Below are positions 1 to 12,700 of a stretch of DNA of 61,837 bases, piece by piece. A program made the translations under genes and the position numbers. Where the stretch lies: assembly GCA_032358255.1 (NCBI GenBank), contig JAULBX010025409.1:1-61837 (forward strand), written 5' to 3'. A model generated the notes under the pieces. The model saw only the letters and a program-made list of their open reading frames with translations, was not told the origin of the DNA and made no database searches. Origin of the DNA: Heterotrichella gracilis (taxonomy: Eukaryota; Sar; Xanthophyceae; Tribonematales; Xanthonemataceae). How positions within the stretch are numbered: position 1 is the stretch's first letter; every line of letters begins with the position of its first letter.

Positions 1-108
1 TTTTTCAAGCACCCCCAACAGTCTCGCGAGCCCGGGTTGGCTCCCTGAATGTGACTGTCAAATAAATCTTGTAAATCATATGCACGGGACTGGGTGCAAT
101 TTCCTCAC

Positions 109-2161
109 ATGAGCCTCTTGAGCTCCTGCTGCGAGTACACCGTGCCAATGTCTGCCCCCACCAGCCTGTCCAACAAGAGGCTGAGGGGGTAGGCCACCGG
201 CAGGAAGATGAGTATGAAAAACTTGACCAGCCAAATGGAGTGCGCACCCACCCACAGGCCGTGCTTGGAGCACAGCGACTGGGGCACGATCTCGCCTGCA
301 AAATACATATGTATACAAATAAATAAGGAAGTACATTCCTCATTTTTTTATATTTTATGCACAGGGACTGTGGCACGCTCTGTCTGCAGGAGTGACATGC
401 CATTGGCAGATTTGCAGTCCCATGAGCTGCAATGGCTTGCAACCGGCCAGTCAGGAGCCATGACCATAGGACACCCAATAGTTTTGCCACTGGCAGGGCA
501 TACCTCCTGCGAGCCATATGTGGTCCATAGTGCACATGGGGAGTCATCCATGTGCCTTGGTAGCCCTTCCATGCGGATGCATGCGATGTCAAGAGGTGTG
601 GTTCAGGAGGAGGCCGGTGATGGTGGTTGCGTTCCCTACCCGCGATGACGATCACAAAGGTTGACACCAGCAGGCCGATGGCGCCTGTGGTGACGTCCGA
701 TACAAGGATGGATATTGCCGAGTTGACCACCACGTTACCCAGCAGCAAGGTACACAGGAGCAGGTTGCCATGCTTCCGAACTGCACAGCACAGCACATCC
801 ACAAAGTGGTATGAATATATTATATTGCAAATGACGAATTTTGCAATCACCATGATTGGGTTGGCAAGGCACACAAAATGAGCAAAGCTGTGCATGGATG
901 ATCCCTATTTGGGCTGCACTACCTAAAACGGCATGTACTGCGTGAATATACTAGCCACTGTTCAGCAGCATGGGAAAGCACAAGCGCGGCTTGGTGCACA
1001 TCAGGAGGACGCTTTGCAATGCTTTTTCTCGAGGGTGAATTGGTGCGCACCGGTGGCCAGCATTTAGTGACATGTGCAGCCTACCTGGGATGATTTTCCT
1101 TGCATACTCCCTCTCATGGGGCTCCCCAGCTTCCGCAATGATCTGGAGCCCAACTGGGTCCAGGCTCAGCAAGCCGAGAGTCAAGCCAGCAAATAATCCT
1201 GTTCCAGTGGCAAATGGCGAGCGTTTGTTGCCGTGTGGGAGTGTGAACAAACAATTGTTCAAGCCTGCCTCCTACCCGAGGGTGATTGATGATTCTGCCT
1301 ATTCTGCCTAGACATGCACTTGCAGCTAGGGGTTGATGCGCACGAATTAAGGTGGGCACCGTGTTTTCTCTGGTGTGACTCGCGGTGGAAAATATACCGT
1401 GAACCTCCAACAGGCGTTCCTGCAGTGAGCACGGTCTGGCCCTTGCAGCAACCCTCTGCCACATGTTGTCCACTAATTTGCAGTGTGCAGCCCCACCCTA
1501 CCATGGCTTGCATAATCACCTTGAGGGCAAGCTACAGACTAGCTAGTGAAGTCCCTTGGTCCAGAAACCTTATACAAACCCTTAGGTATTAGACCGCCTG
1601 GTCCCAAGTCCTTCTGAAGAGCCCTCACCAGGATACCGTGTGCGTATTCAGCTGCTGGATACCAACTCTGAGCTATAAGGAGGGAACACAGCCATGTCCG
1701 CAGCTAGTGCAGGCATGGACCTGGTCCCCCCCTACGGCACAGAACAGGACCTGGTAGCTGAAGATGCACACGGGAGCATGGTGAAGGGTCTCCAGCCCAG
1801 AGTCGGGGCCTCGAGACTGGGACTCAAATGCAGGCCAGACATTCGGTTGCTATTGAGTTCAGCAAAGAAATTTTAGGTCATATGTAGACTTCTGCATCCG
1901 TGTAGACTTGTGCATCCCTGTAAGGTAGACTTGATCACAACCTTGAAGGACACAGGTGGGTTTCTTGTTACAATCCAGTGGCTCACCTGACAGCGGTATG
2001 AGCACCACGGCTGTGAGGAGGATGGCAATTGCAGGAGGGATGGAAGAGTGGTGGTCTGACTCGACCTCGACCTCTGAGTTGGCCCAGCAGGTTGCAGTGC
2101 ACGCCTGGAAAGCCCCAAAGTCAAACGCGCAGTGGTCGATGCACTCTTTCAGGGCTTCCAT
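109..2161 (-). CDS. DUF21/CNNM-type transmembrane protein, N-terminal part (runs off left edge)
   Basis: Four exons on the minus strand join in frame: 2161-1987, 1198-1085, 780-640 and 295-109. The last ends at a GTGAGG donor, so the remainder lies outside the window. The start ATG at 2161 directly follows an in-frame TGA. After a short Cys- and acid-containing N-terminus comes a hydrophobic segment (IPPAIAILLTAVVLIPL). Then follow hallmark DUF21 motifs: FAGLTLGLLSLDPVGL, a charged KIIP stretch, VRKHGNLLLCTLLLGN, a second long hydrophobic stretch, and GEIVPQSLCSKHGL followed by YPLSLLLDRLVG. This order matches the membrane domain of CNNM/CorC-like proteins, which take part in Mg2+ or other divalent metal transport and normally carry CBS domains after this point; those would be off-window. 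Intron phases are 1, 1, 1 and 2. Family assignment is firm from motifs. Substrate and membrane are not determinable. Confidence 0.85.
358..390 (-). repeat. Exon shadow: decayed copy of the 5' end of DUF21 exon 4
   Basis: Read on the minus strand, this stretch resembles the start of the GEIVPQ-encoding exon (270-299), including its CAG acceptor, with scattered substitutions. It lies in the intron just upstream of the real exon and is in direct orientation. Confidence 0.55.
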
Positions 2162-2206
2162 TCAAAGGTGGCCAGAGAGCGCTGAAGATAGCCCAGCACA
2201 GTCTAA

Positions 2207-3738
2207 ATGCAGCCAGGTGAAAGCTAGACCCAAAGAGATTCCAATCAGTCACTTTCGTTGTTGCAATCGGGGCCTCCCAGAAAATCGAACGTTGTTGGTG
2301 GGAACACCACAAGATATTGGATTGAAAAGGGGTTGGTGGGTTTTACTCTTCTTTTGTATTCTATACTGGTGAGCTGCCGGTTTTGGTCAGATAACTCGAG
2401 GCAGCGGGCTAGGCAACAACCACAATTATGCATGCGTCAGGATTTGACATGTACACATGGCATCACGACAGGCAAATCTCCCTGCAGCCCCATGCAAACA
2501 TATCCACTAAGTTTAATCCTTCCATATAAACTTACTTTGCGGGCTTTTAAGCTGTTTGCCCACAGTCCAAGTGACAGGCGATTCGCCCGGAAATTACTGG
2601 GCAACTGTTGCAAGGGGTGTGTGACACGAAACCACAAGCACGGTACTTTGCGTACTCAAAGTCGAGTAACCGCCAGTTGTCTCGTGCATAAAACATGCAG
2701 TAGATACAAACGCTACTAAGGCTTGACAATGCTTGCACCCTGCAGCCTTTCACGCCACACTTTTGACTGCAGCTGCGACACATTCCTGTCGTGACTAATG
2801 GCCCAACCAGCCCTTGAAGTGCCAACCAACCCTGGACACCAACCCTGGTCGGCAACAATCAGGTACAGTGGCAGCAAAGCAAAGGACCTTGGTATACTCC
2901 ATACCGACCGACCGATGCACACATCAGTAGGCAACGACTTGTGACAATAATATCACGGCACATATGCCACCATCAGGTTACGTATGTGCACCAATAATCA
3001 CCACTTTTCTTCCACGCGTCCTTGTCGCTGTCTGGAGCACGGTAGCTAGTACAGTACTTTGTGGGCGATGGCCGGGGAACAGGCAAGCGAGCTCAAACAG
3101 TTTAACACCGATCAGACCGTGACCCGCCGTGTTGCTGCGTTTCGAACCGTGTTGCCGAATGTCAAGTTTCGAAACTTGTTCTTTTGAGTCAGGTACTCTG
3201 CGGAGGTATGCCGTGCTTTGGAACCACTTGAACGTAGCCAAGCCGCCCTTGAAGCCAATCGTGCCAGTGTCGGAACGTTTCGTGGCTCTCCAGTACTTGA
3301 CCCAGCGTACCCAGCCACTCATTGTTGTGGACCAGGCGGGTTGGCCAAACCTTGGAGAGCTGATAGTTGGACCTGTGACACACCCAACCCACGTGTTGTA
3401 GCAGACAGACAACTCTGGAAGGAGCTCCTGCACTGGCCCTGGGTTGAAGCCCCCACGTTGGAAGTGTGCCAATGCAGCAGTGTGGCCCTGCACCCACGGT
3501 CTTAAGGCTGGCAAGGGGCGCAGCCCCTACAGCAGCCGCACATGGCAACCCTTGGATAACCCTAGACCGCATACCAGCCACAGCAGCAACAACTTCCAAC
3601 ACCCTGGCTCCCAGTCACGCGTGCCAGCCCCCACCTTTCGCACCCCACCATGCCGCACCCGGCCGAGCCAGCACCTCACCCCAACACCCCACCCACACCC
3701 TAAGCACCACCAGCACCACACCCACCCGCCCACCCGCC
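2207..3738. other. Intergenic region between divergent genes
   Basis: This stretch separates the start of the minus-strand DUF21 gene from the start of the plus-strand receptor kinase, so it should hold both promoters. I see no recognisable domain. A 178-codon minus-strand open frame at 2978-3514 has no signal I can support. The last ~200 bp before 3739 are very C-rich (CACCC/CCACC runs). Confidence 0.4.
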
Positions 3739-6700
3739 ATGGCAGCAGCCGGCAGCCGGCGCCCCCACCCCTCACCCCCCTTCCTCCACCTCACATGCCT
3801 CCTTCTGGCGGTGTTGTGGGGGTGTGTGGAGGCCCAGCAGGCGGCTTCCCCTCCTGCTGCCAGCTGTGGCGCCCCGTGCCCCTGCGCCTCCTATGTGGAA
3901 GCCACACTGGAGGAGCAGGCGAGGGAACGTGCGTGTGCAGGGTGTGGGGTGTAGGGTCTGGGGTTTTCTGCACAACCCCTGGCAGCTGTGGCGTGCAGTG
4001 TCCCTGCGCCTCACATAGGGACGAGGGTTTAGGGTTTCATGCACATGCCCGGCAACAGACTGCTTAGAGCGCTGGTGCACGTGTGGTATGAGTATGAGGG
4101 GGTGGCCTGCATACAGCACGCATCCACGGCAATACCCACTGCACTGCTGCACGCACACGCCACAGGCTGTACGGGGTCGGGGGTTGGGTGCAGGCACTTG
4201 CCTAGACCCTCGACAGGGCATCAGGCTCACTGACAGTGTTCACCCCGCACACCCAAACACTACCCTACTTCCCTTTGCAGGTGATGTGCTGCTTCAAGCG
4301 GCCACTTTCTTCCCAAACTTTGTCAACGCCAGCCGAGCTCGCAACTACGTGGGGTGGACCATTGACAGCCTGCCATGTGGCACGCCGCGATGGGGGGGCG
4401 TCCTGTGCCTCATGGGATGGGTGAACATGATGTGAGTGGGTGGGCATGGGGGTGGCAGGTGGGGGGTGAATTGGGGTGAGGTGGGGTGCTGTGTTTAGTG
4501 GGATTGGTGAACGTGACGTGAGTGGGGGGCCCGGTGGAGTCCCCGGTGGGGGGTGGGATGCTGTGCCTTGTGGGTGAACATGATGTGAGTGTTGTCCCCA
4601 CCTGCCCTTGAAGACCACCGCTGTAGAAGCAGCAGCACCCCCGTCTCTTGGCCCACCACAAATTGTGACTAGGATGTTGCCCCATGCTCAGGCCACCCTT
4701 GCCCTGCCTTTTGACCCCAGCTGGTAGCAACAACCCCACCTCTCTTTGCACCATTCTCAACTCAATAAGGTATTACAACAGGCTGACTTCTACCCTTTCC
4801 CCTCCGCAGCGACCTGAGCTGCAGCGACAACCCCACCGGGCCCTGCCCCCCTGCTGGCAAGCTCGCCGGGTCCATACCCACACCCCTGATACGACTGAGC
4901 AAGCTGCGCAGCCTGTGAGTGTGGTTGGCAGGGGGTGGAGGGGGAGGTGGTTGCTTTGGGCAGTGTCTGGCATATGGTGGGGCGTGTGGGGTATCTGTAG
5001 GTGCACGTGAATGTCAAGCAGGAGCTTCGCACACCAGTGGGCGGGCATGCATGGGTGCATGTGAATTGCACTGCAGGATGTGCACACATGTATCGACGGG
5101 GCTGCACAGGAGTGCATTTAAATGCATGTGAAATTGTATTGGATGGCGAGGTGCATACATACTGTTTATGGGGGTGCGCATGGGTGCACTTTGATGCATG
5201 CTGGTGAGATTTCCCAGTGCCTAACCCCTGACCTCCTCTGGTCCCAACGTCTGCAGGGATTTGAGCTGGAACAACGTCACTGGCCCCCTCCCCGCCTCCT
5301 GGGGCACGCAAGGGGCCTTCGCATACCTGCAGTACATGTGAGTGCGGGGGCCTACCCCTTGACCACCCCTGCGGTTTACCCCCTTGCATTTGCATTCCTG
5401 AAGTACATGTGAGTGGGGGGCCCTATTCTTGACCACCCCTGCTAGGACCCCCCTTGCATGCTTTCCTCCCCAGGCCAGGGGTGCATTGCCATGTGTAGGG
5501 TGCCGTTGCTGGGGGTTGCACTGATCTGCACACATCTTGCTGCACATTTTCCTCCATTATTGGGTGGGCGCAAGTTGTCACAATCGGATTTACGCCCCCG
5601 GTCCCAGGGTTGTGCAAAATAACCAGCTCACTGGCCCCATCCCCGGCACATGGGGCCAAAATGGGCTGTGGCCTTCACTCAAGTACCTGGATTTGTCGTA
5701 TAACTTGCTGACGGGGGGCATCGGCGAGGACCTGCAGAATCCCACCTCATTCTTCCAACTGGAGTCCATGTGCGCCAGAACCCTCAAACCCTAAGCATTT
5801 ACCACATCACCCCTAAACCCCCAACCAATGACCCAAAGTGTGTGTCCCTACAGTATCGGCTGCATGGCCGCTGTGGGCATATGTGTGTGTATGCATGTAG
5901 TTTTCACCCAACGGTTTCATAAACTGTCTGTTTACACTAAGCTGCTTGAATTCCCCCTACCACCAAGTTCCATGATCTTACCCTCCCCCTTTTCCCACAG
6001 GCTCCTGAATGACAACCGCCTGACTGGTCCCCTGCCCGCCAAGTGGGTCACCCACCTCCCCAGCCTGCTGGACTTGTGAGTGAACCCGAGACCCTAGACC
6101 CTAAATCCTAACCACCTTTTTGATCTCCTGGACCTGTGAGGAGCAGACACACCTTTGATCCTTGGGATCCCGCTTAGTATGGAAATTGACCACGTGTTGT
6201 TGCATCTGCCCCCCTTCCAAACTACAATGACTCACTCCCTTGTGGCTTTTCCCCCCTGCTCCCCGCCCTACTCTGGCCACACACTGGTGGGATGTGGTGA
6301 TTGCCACCCTGTGCTGCATTTCCTCCCCACTATTGCGGGTGGTCATTGTTCCCCCTTGCAGTGTCCCATTCGTCTCCTTGCAGTGTTGCATCCACCCTTC
6401 GCGGGACTCCCATTTGCAAGTGTAAATACCTCCTACCCACCCCATTTTCCCCCTCCCGCAGTCAACTGGGCAATAACCAATTCCAGGGGACCATACCAGC
6501 ATCATGGAACGTGCCGGAGGGCATGCTGTCACACCTGCGCCTGTGGTATGATACACCCCCTTGGACCCTGGCACTGGCTGGCTAGGGTTTGACAATAGGG
6601 ACCCACCTTGTTGTGTACATGATATATACCCGAAGCGCTAGAGAAGTCCATCGATGGACAGATCTGTGTGGGGCATGCATGTTAGCATGGTTGGCCCCTT

Positions 6701-9700
6701 GACCCTTCCCCCTGACACGGCGTTGCGTGGCCGGCGTACTGCTTCATAGTATGCTTTGTGCGCCACCACAAAACCCCAATGCCACAGTACACCCAGCGTG
6801 TGACCTACCTTTCGATTATGGCACACCACTGCTATGCCTTGTTTCCCAGCAATGCAGCAAGACTCTTGCAGCCTGCCGTGCACAGAAACCCTAGCGTGAA
6901 CCCTGCCATGGTCCCTGCACTCCACCCCTCTCAACCCCTTGCAGGAACATGAGCACCAACAGGCTGACGGGGAGTGTGCCGGATAACTGGAGGGCGCTGG
7001 GAGCTGTGCAGTACGTGCTACAAACCCCATGCAATACACCAATTGCAAAACCCTATATAGCAACCCAGTAACCTAACCCTAGCAATGGACATGTCTCTGC
7101 TGCGCCATATTGGAGCAGCATTTGGCTTGTGTATGCTGGGAAATGTTTTTCTTAATGTTTTATCATTTCCAGATCACCTCATCCCCCCACACATTAAGAC
7201 AATGGAATAGGGGCCCCTGCGTCCCGCACACCCACACATGTACAGCCCCCAATTCCTCTCACCATCCCCCAATTTTACCCCCTGTAGGACCATGGACCTG
7301 AGCGCCAATGCTCTGACAGGGTCGCTTCCTGAGAACTGGGGCTATCTGCCCAGGCTGCAGCGCCTGGTGCTGTCCCGGAACCGCTTCACGGGGACGCTGG
7401 CTGAATCCTGGGGATACAACAGGTCCCTGCCGCAGCTCACGAGAATGTACGTGGGGTGGACAGACAGTTCAGCTGCATGCGTTCCAGCAATACAGCCTGA
7501 TGGGCAGTCACATTCATCTTCCAAGTGCATTATATGTTCCACAATGGACATTTTTTACCGCCACCAAAACTGTCACATACTGGGTATTCCTTTTCACCCG
7601 CTTCATCTCCTTGCTCGCAATTCAAGGCAGTTACATACAATTCACCCTTTTCTCCCCCTCTCAGGTGGCTTGACAACAACCAGTTCAGCGGCACACTTCC
7701 GGAGTCATGGGGGGCAAAGGGCAGCTACCCGGCGGGGCTGCTGGCACTGTGAGTGGGGTGGGGGTCGGAGGGGGTGGGGTGATGTGTGGCAATGGGTGGA
7801 AAAGGGGGGATGGAAGGGGGGCGTGCTGGCAGAGTGAAAGGGGAGGAGAGTGGGGAGAAGGGAAGTGGGGAGTGGGTGTCTGTGGCTCACGGAAAGGGAA
7901 CGAGGGACCTGCTGGCACTAAGTATGTGTTAGGGGAAAGGGGTGTGCCAGACAAAGGCAGAGAACGCTGCCCCCTTCTCCACACTGGTATCCTTTACTGA
8001 ATTCAACTGTTTTTGTTTCATCCCCAAATCACATCGGATCGCATTCCGCAGGCATGTGGACAACAATCGGATGACCGGCCGCCTGCCCTACAATGATATC
8101 CTCTAATCCTCTGGATAATCTGATCATATGTCCAATCATTTTACATCGCATCTGATTGCCTCCCGCAGGTATGTGGACAATAATAACATGAGCGGGCCCC
8201 TGCCCTACAACTGGGGTGTGGGCTGGGCCAAGCCATGCCCAATCTCCATCCTAGGATTCTCAGGGAACAATTTCTCCGGTGCCATCCCCGACCAATGGAA
8301 CACATCGATGGTGAACCTGGGCAAGCTGTAAGTGGTGCAAAACCCTAGACTTAAACCCTGGCCCGGTAAAAACCCTACAGGGTAGTAAGAGCAATGCCAC
8401 AGGGTGTATGGTGTTGCAAGTGGCATGTTTCACCTGGCCCTGCCATCGCTCCCATGCACGCAATCGTGTGCACGTGGGCATGGGTGGTTGTTTGTATGCA
8501 TCATTGTGCATGCTTTTCACCCCCACAACTGCACATATGGCCACCCCAACCCACACCCCACACCCCACCCCTGCAGGTATGTGCGCCCGGGCAACCCCAG
8601 CCTGTGCACCAACAACCCCTCCTCTTTCTCTTTGTGCGCCTCAGTCAATGGGTCAGCCACGTACTGCCAGACGGGGCTGAACCCCCCCCTGCCCCGCTGC
8701 ACCCCCCTCCCCCCGGCCTCCTCCAGTGTGGATGTGGGGCTGGTGGTGGGGATTGTGTGTGGGGTGGTGGGGGCGGTGTTGCTGGCGGTGCTGGCTACGG
8801 TGGTGGGGATGTATTATGTGCAGCGGGAGGTCGGGGAGGGATTCTTAGAGGTGTGTGGACTGAAACCCTGGTGACTGCCCTGGTGAAACCCTGATGACTG
8901 CCCTTGAAACCCTAGTAATTGCATGTTGGGGTAATTATTACTGCAGCTTGTTTTTGTGATGGTAATAGTAGCTGCACTTGTAATCTGGGTATTCATGGTA
9001 CTTGCTTTCCCAAGAGCACAGGAGTGGTATGATTACATCCAGGGTGTTAGTGGATCACTTACAGTTCATTTACACTAGTTTGCAAAGTCATTTGCATTTC
9101 ATCCTATCTGATTCAGTGGATCACTTGCAATTCATTCTAAACGACTTGGTGGTTCATTTGCCGTTCATCCCAACTGATTGGGTCGATACCTTGCAGTTCA
9201 TCCGGCGCCGGAAGCGAGGCATGCGGTTTGACATTGAGCAAGCCGATGCCAAGGACCTGGTTGGTCGCACCTACGATTGGACAATCAAGGAGGAGGACCT
9301 GTGCATCTGCAAGCGATCGGACGGCTCCGATTGGCTGCTGGGGGAGGGCGCCTTTGGAAAGGTGGGTATATGTACTGGACTGTAAACCCTAAACCCTAAA
9401 CACCTGCGATTGGACCATCAACGAGGAGGACCCGTGCATCTGCAAGCGATCGGATGGCTCCGCTAGGAGAAGACTTGTGCATCTGCAAGGCAGTGGCCCA
9501 AGTAGAGGTTCACAGGCACAGATACAGGCTGGGATGCATCCACTGAGAGGAATTACGCGTACTCACCCCACACCTAAACCCTAATGCCAAGGAGGAAAAG
9601 TTGTACTCACCCATTCCTCCCTTTTCCCGCCAGGTGTACAAGGCCAGTTGGAAGGAGGGCATGTTTGTTGCGGTCAAGGTGATGGAGCATGGTGGGCAGC

Positions 9701-12700
9701 TGAACGGCAAGGCGGCAGCGGATTTTGTGTCTGAGATCGAGGTGCTGCGCGCATGCAAGAGCCCACACGTGGTGCAGGTGCGTATTCCGATGAATCTCGG
9801 ACCCTAAAACCCTAGGCATATTTGGTGATAACCCTAGACATAGCAGCAGCGAGGCCGTGTGTGTTCCTGGTAGCACCAGAATCATCAACTGTGCAGCTAC
9901 TTCTAATTCATTATTTAGCTGTGCAGCCCCCATGGCATTTTTTTACATCCCTCAAATTTGCCCCACAGTCCACCGCAATTCATGGGCACTTCCCCTAGGG
10001 ATGCGACCATAGCCATGTCAGACATTGACCTTTGCAACATCCTTACATCTGTACACTCCCAAATTAACCTCCCCCACTTCCCTCGGGTTGATGGGCACCA
10101 ACGTCAACCATAGTAGCCGTGTAAGACATTGGCAATTTCACCATCCTAACATCTGCACATGTACACCCCCACATAAACCCTAAACCCTAAACCCTTTCCC
10201 CCCCTTCCCTCCGCAGTTCATGGGCGCCAACCTGACCCTCAAGAACGCAATCATCGTCACCGAGCTGTGCGAGGGGGGGTCGCTGCTCAATGCGCTGCGC
10301 AAGGGGGCCATAAACTGGTACAGGAGGGGGTGCAAAGTGGCCCTCGAGGCCGCCCAGGGGATACACTACTTGCACGAAAACAAGGTCCTGCACCTGGACA
10401 TAAAGTCTGCAAACGTGCTGCTCACGGCCTACGGTCACGCCAAGATTGCGGATGTGGGTATGGCCCAGATTGCTGAGCGCACGCTGGCTTCGCTGGGTGG
10501 CGAGGCCAAGGGCACGTTTTCGTGGATGGCGCCGGAGATCCTGATGGGTGTGTGTTGGGTGTGGGGGTGGGTGTGGGGGTGGGAGTGGGTTCTAATAGGG
10601 GAACGGCCACTCGACCAAAATCGCACGCAAATGCATATTATGGGGGGAAGCAAAGGCATCATGTACACAGCCTTGTGTGTGCAGCTGTGGCATGTCCTGA
10701 GATAGGGTATTTACTCCCTTTGCATGCCTGAGCTAGGGCATTCTCTCCCCTTGCCAGCGTCACCTTTGCTGTACCCTGAGCTAGGGTACCCCTCCCCCCT
10801 TGCAGGCCAGGGCGTGAGCTTCAGCGCTGACGTGTACAGCTTTGGCATCACGCTGTGGGAGATTGCCACAGGGGAGCTGCCCATGAGGAGCCAGAGGAGG
10901 CAATTAATGTAAGGAAAAGGGGAGGGGACCCGGGGAAGCAGCGGCTTCACACGTGAAGTAGCGTTGGTGCACGTCTTGTATTTATTCAGGGTAGTGCAGA
11001 CCAGGTTTGAAGGAGCAAATGCAGCACCTACCCCAACCCGCATTTGTGCCTACCTGCACCTCCTATTGCAAGTCCCGCTGTTGCCCAACCTCATCCCTTG
11101 GTGACCGTTTTTCCTTCTCATATCCCCCTGCAGCGTGCCTGGCGACTGCCCCCAGGATGTGTGCGAGCTCATTGCCTGGCGCTCCCTGCTTGGCCCCAAT
11201 ACCCTAGCCCCAACACCCTAAACCAATACCCTATACCACACAGTATAGGTTCCAACGCAATGCATGCAGTGATGGTAATTGGTTCCAACGGCCTTCCCCT
11301 CTGCAGCGTGCCCGACGACTGTCCCCAGGACGTGTGCGACTTGATTGCCTGGTGCACGGTGCTTGACCCCGCCCAGCGCCCCACCATGAAGCAGGTCATC
11401 CTGGCGCTCAGGGGGGCGGAGAAGGCAATGCGCGCAGCGGTGGCGCTGCTGCAGGTAGGGCTTTTGCTAGGGCTTTGGCCCCGTGTACAAATGTGTAGCC
11501 AGTGTAGCATTTCCCAATGGACTTGGGGAATTAGGAAGGACTACTGGCAACCACCATGTCTCCCTCCTGACACCACCATTTTCGCCTCTCGGACTGGCCG
11601 CCTCCTCGCTAATTCCTCTCAACAACCTTTCAAGATATGCGCACTCACTGCCAGAGCACGCTTCATTTCTCTGTGTTCTAGTATATATCCTGCACCATCT
11701 TGAGGGCTTGTCCCCTTCCCCTCCCTTGCACAGGCGCGCATCAAGGTGTCTGTTGCGTGCTGTTCCGGTGGCCTCACACCCGCAAGCACCATCCCCATCG
11801 ACAGTGCGACTGATCCTCGCAACCTATTGTATTTACTTCCAGTCCCCTCATTTCGCTTCCCCCTGGCACAGGCGCGCACCCAGATATCTGGTAAATACAG
11901 CTCAGGCGGCCTCACACCCGCAAGCACCATCCCCATGGACAGCGGGGATCCCCGTGGGGAAAGTGCAGTCCCGTCTGCAGGGAGCATACCCTCTTTGGAC
12001 AGCGGTCCAGCAACTGGGGACAGCATGGTGGTGGCTGGGAATGGAGTAAAAGAGGCCGGGGATAGCGTGATGGTCGCTGGGGATGGAACAAAAGCGTCTG
12101 GGGATAACAAGATGGTAGCTGGGAATGGCGGAGAGCGTTCTGGGGATAGCGCGATGGCGGCTGGGGAGGGGGTTGCATCGGCTGGGGAGAGCACAGTGGC
12201 GACTGGGGATAACATGGCAATGGCTGGGGATGGCAGGACGGGATCTGGGGACAGCGCGATGCTACCCAGGGAGCAGTCGCAAGCGGGTGGGAAGGGCCAG
12301 GTACGGCGCCATGCGATTGTTACCCTACAGAACCCTACATGGTGTAGCCCTACAGGTTGGTATGGGGGCCACTTGCGCCGGCTGAGTAGTGGCATGAACT
12401 GCATGCATATATGTATACAACCGCCAATCAGGGCATGCAAACAAATGGAGGGGCTGCATTAGCAGCCTGCGTTGTGTGCGGTGCCAAGCATCTACATTCG
12501 CAGGCAGCGTTCATGTCTCTTTGTTGATCTCGCGGTGTACATGGGTTCACCTTGCGGTGTTGATGGGTTCCAGCCCTACAGCTTCACTGTGCTGAAATTC
12601 AGTTCTATGTTCACAACAAGGTTGAAGGTTCCTTGGCAATTTGGTGTGCATGTATGGCGCGTGGTTTGCCAAGGGTAGGCGCCACCACGACCTGTATACA

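Noticed and set aside
2978..3514. 178-codon open frame on the minus strand
   Set aside because: No recognisable motif, no paired splice sites, and an overlapping plus-strand open frame of similar quality. Not supported as a gene.
8052..8106. Possible extra LRR exon
   Set aside because: It has an acceptor but hits an in-frame TAA without a donor, and the next exon repeats the same sequence in full. Treated as an exon shadow.
11619..12440. 273-codon minus-strand open frame, among the longest in the window
   Set aside because: It is antisense to the 42-bp repeat of the receptor kinase tail. An in-frame repeat whose length is a multiple of three keeps several frames open, and the Pro/Ser-rich product looks artefactual.
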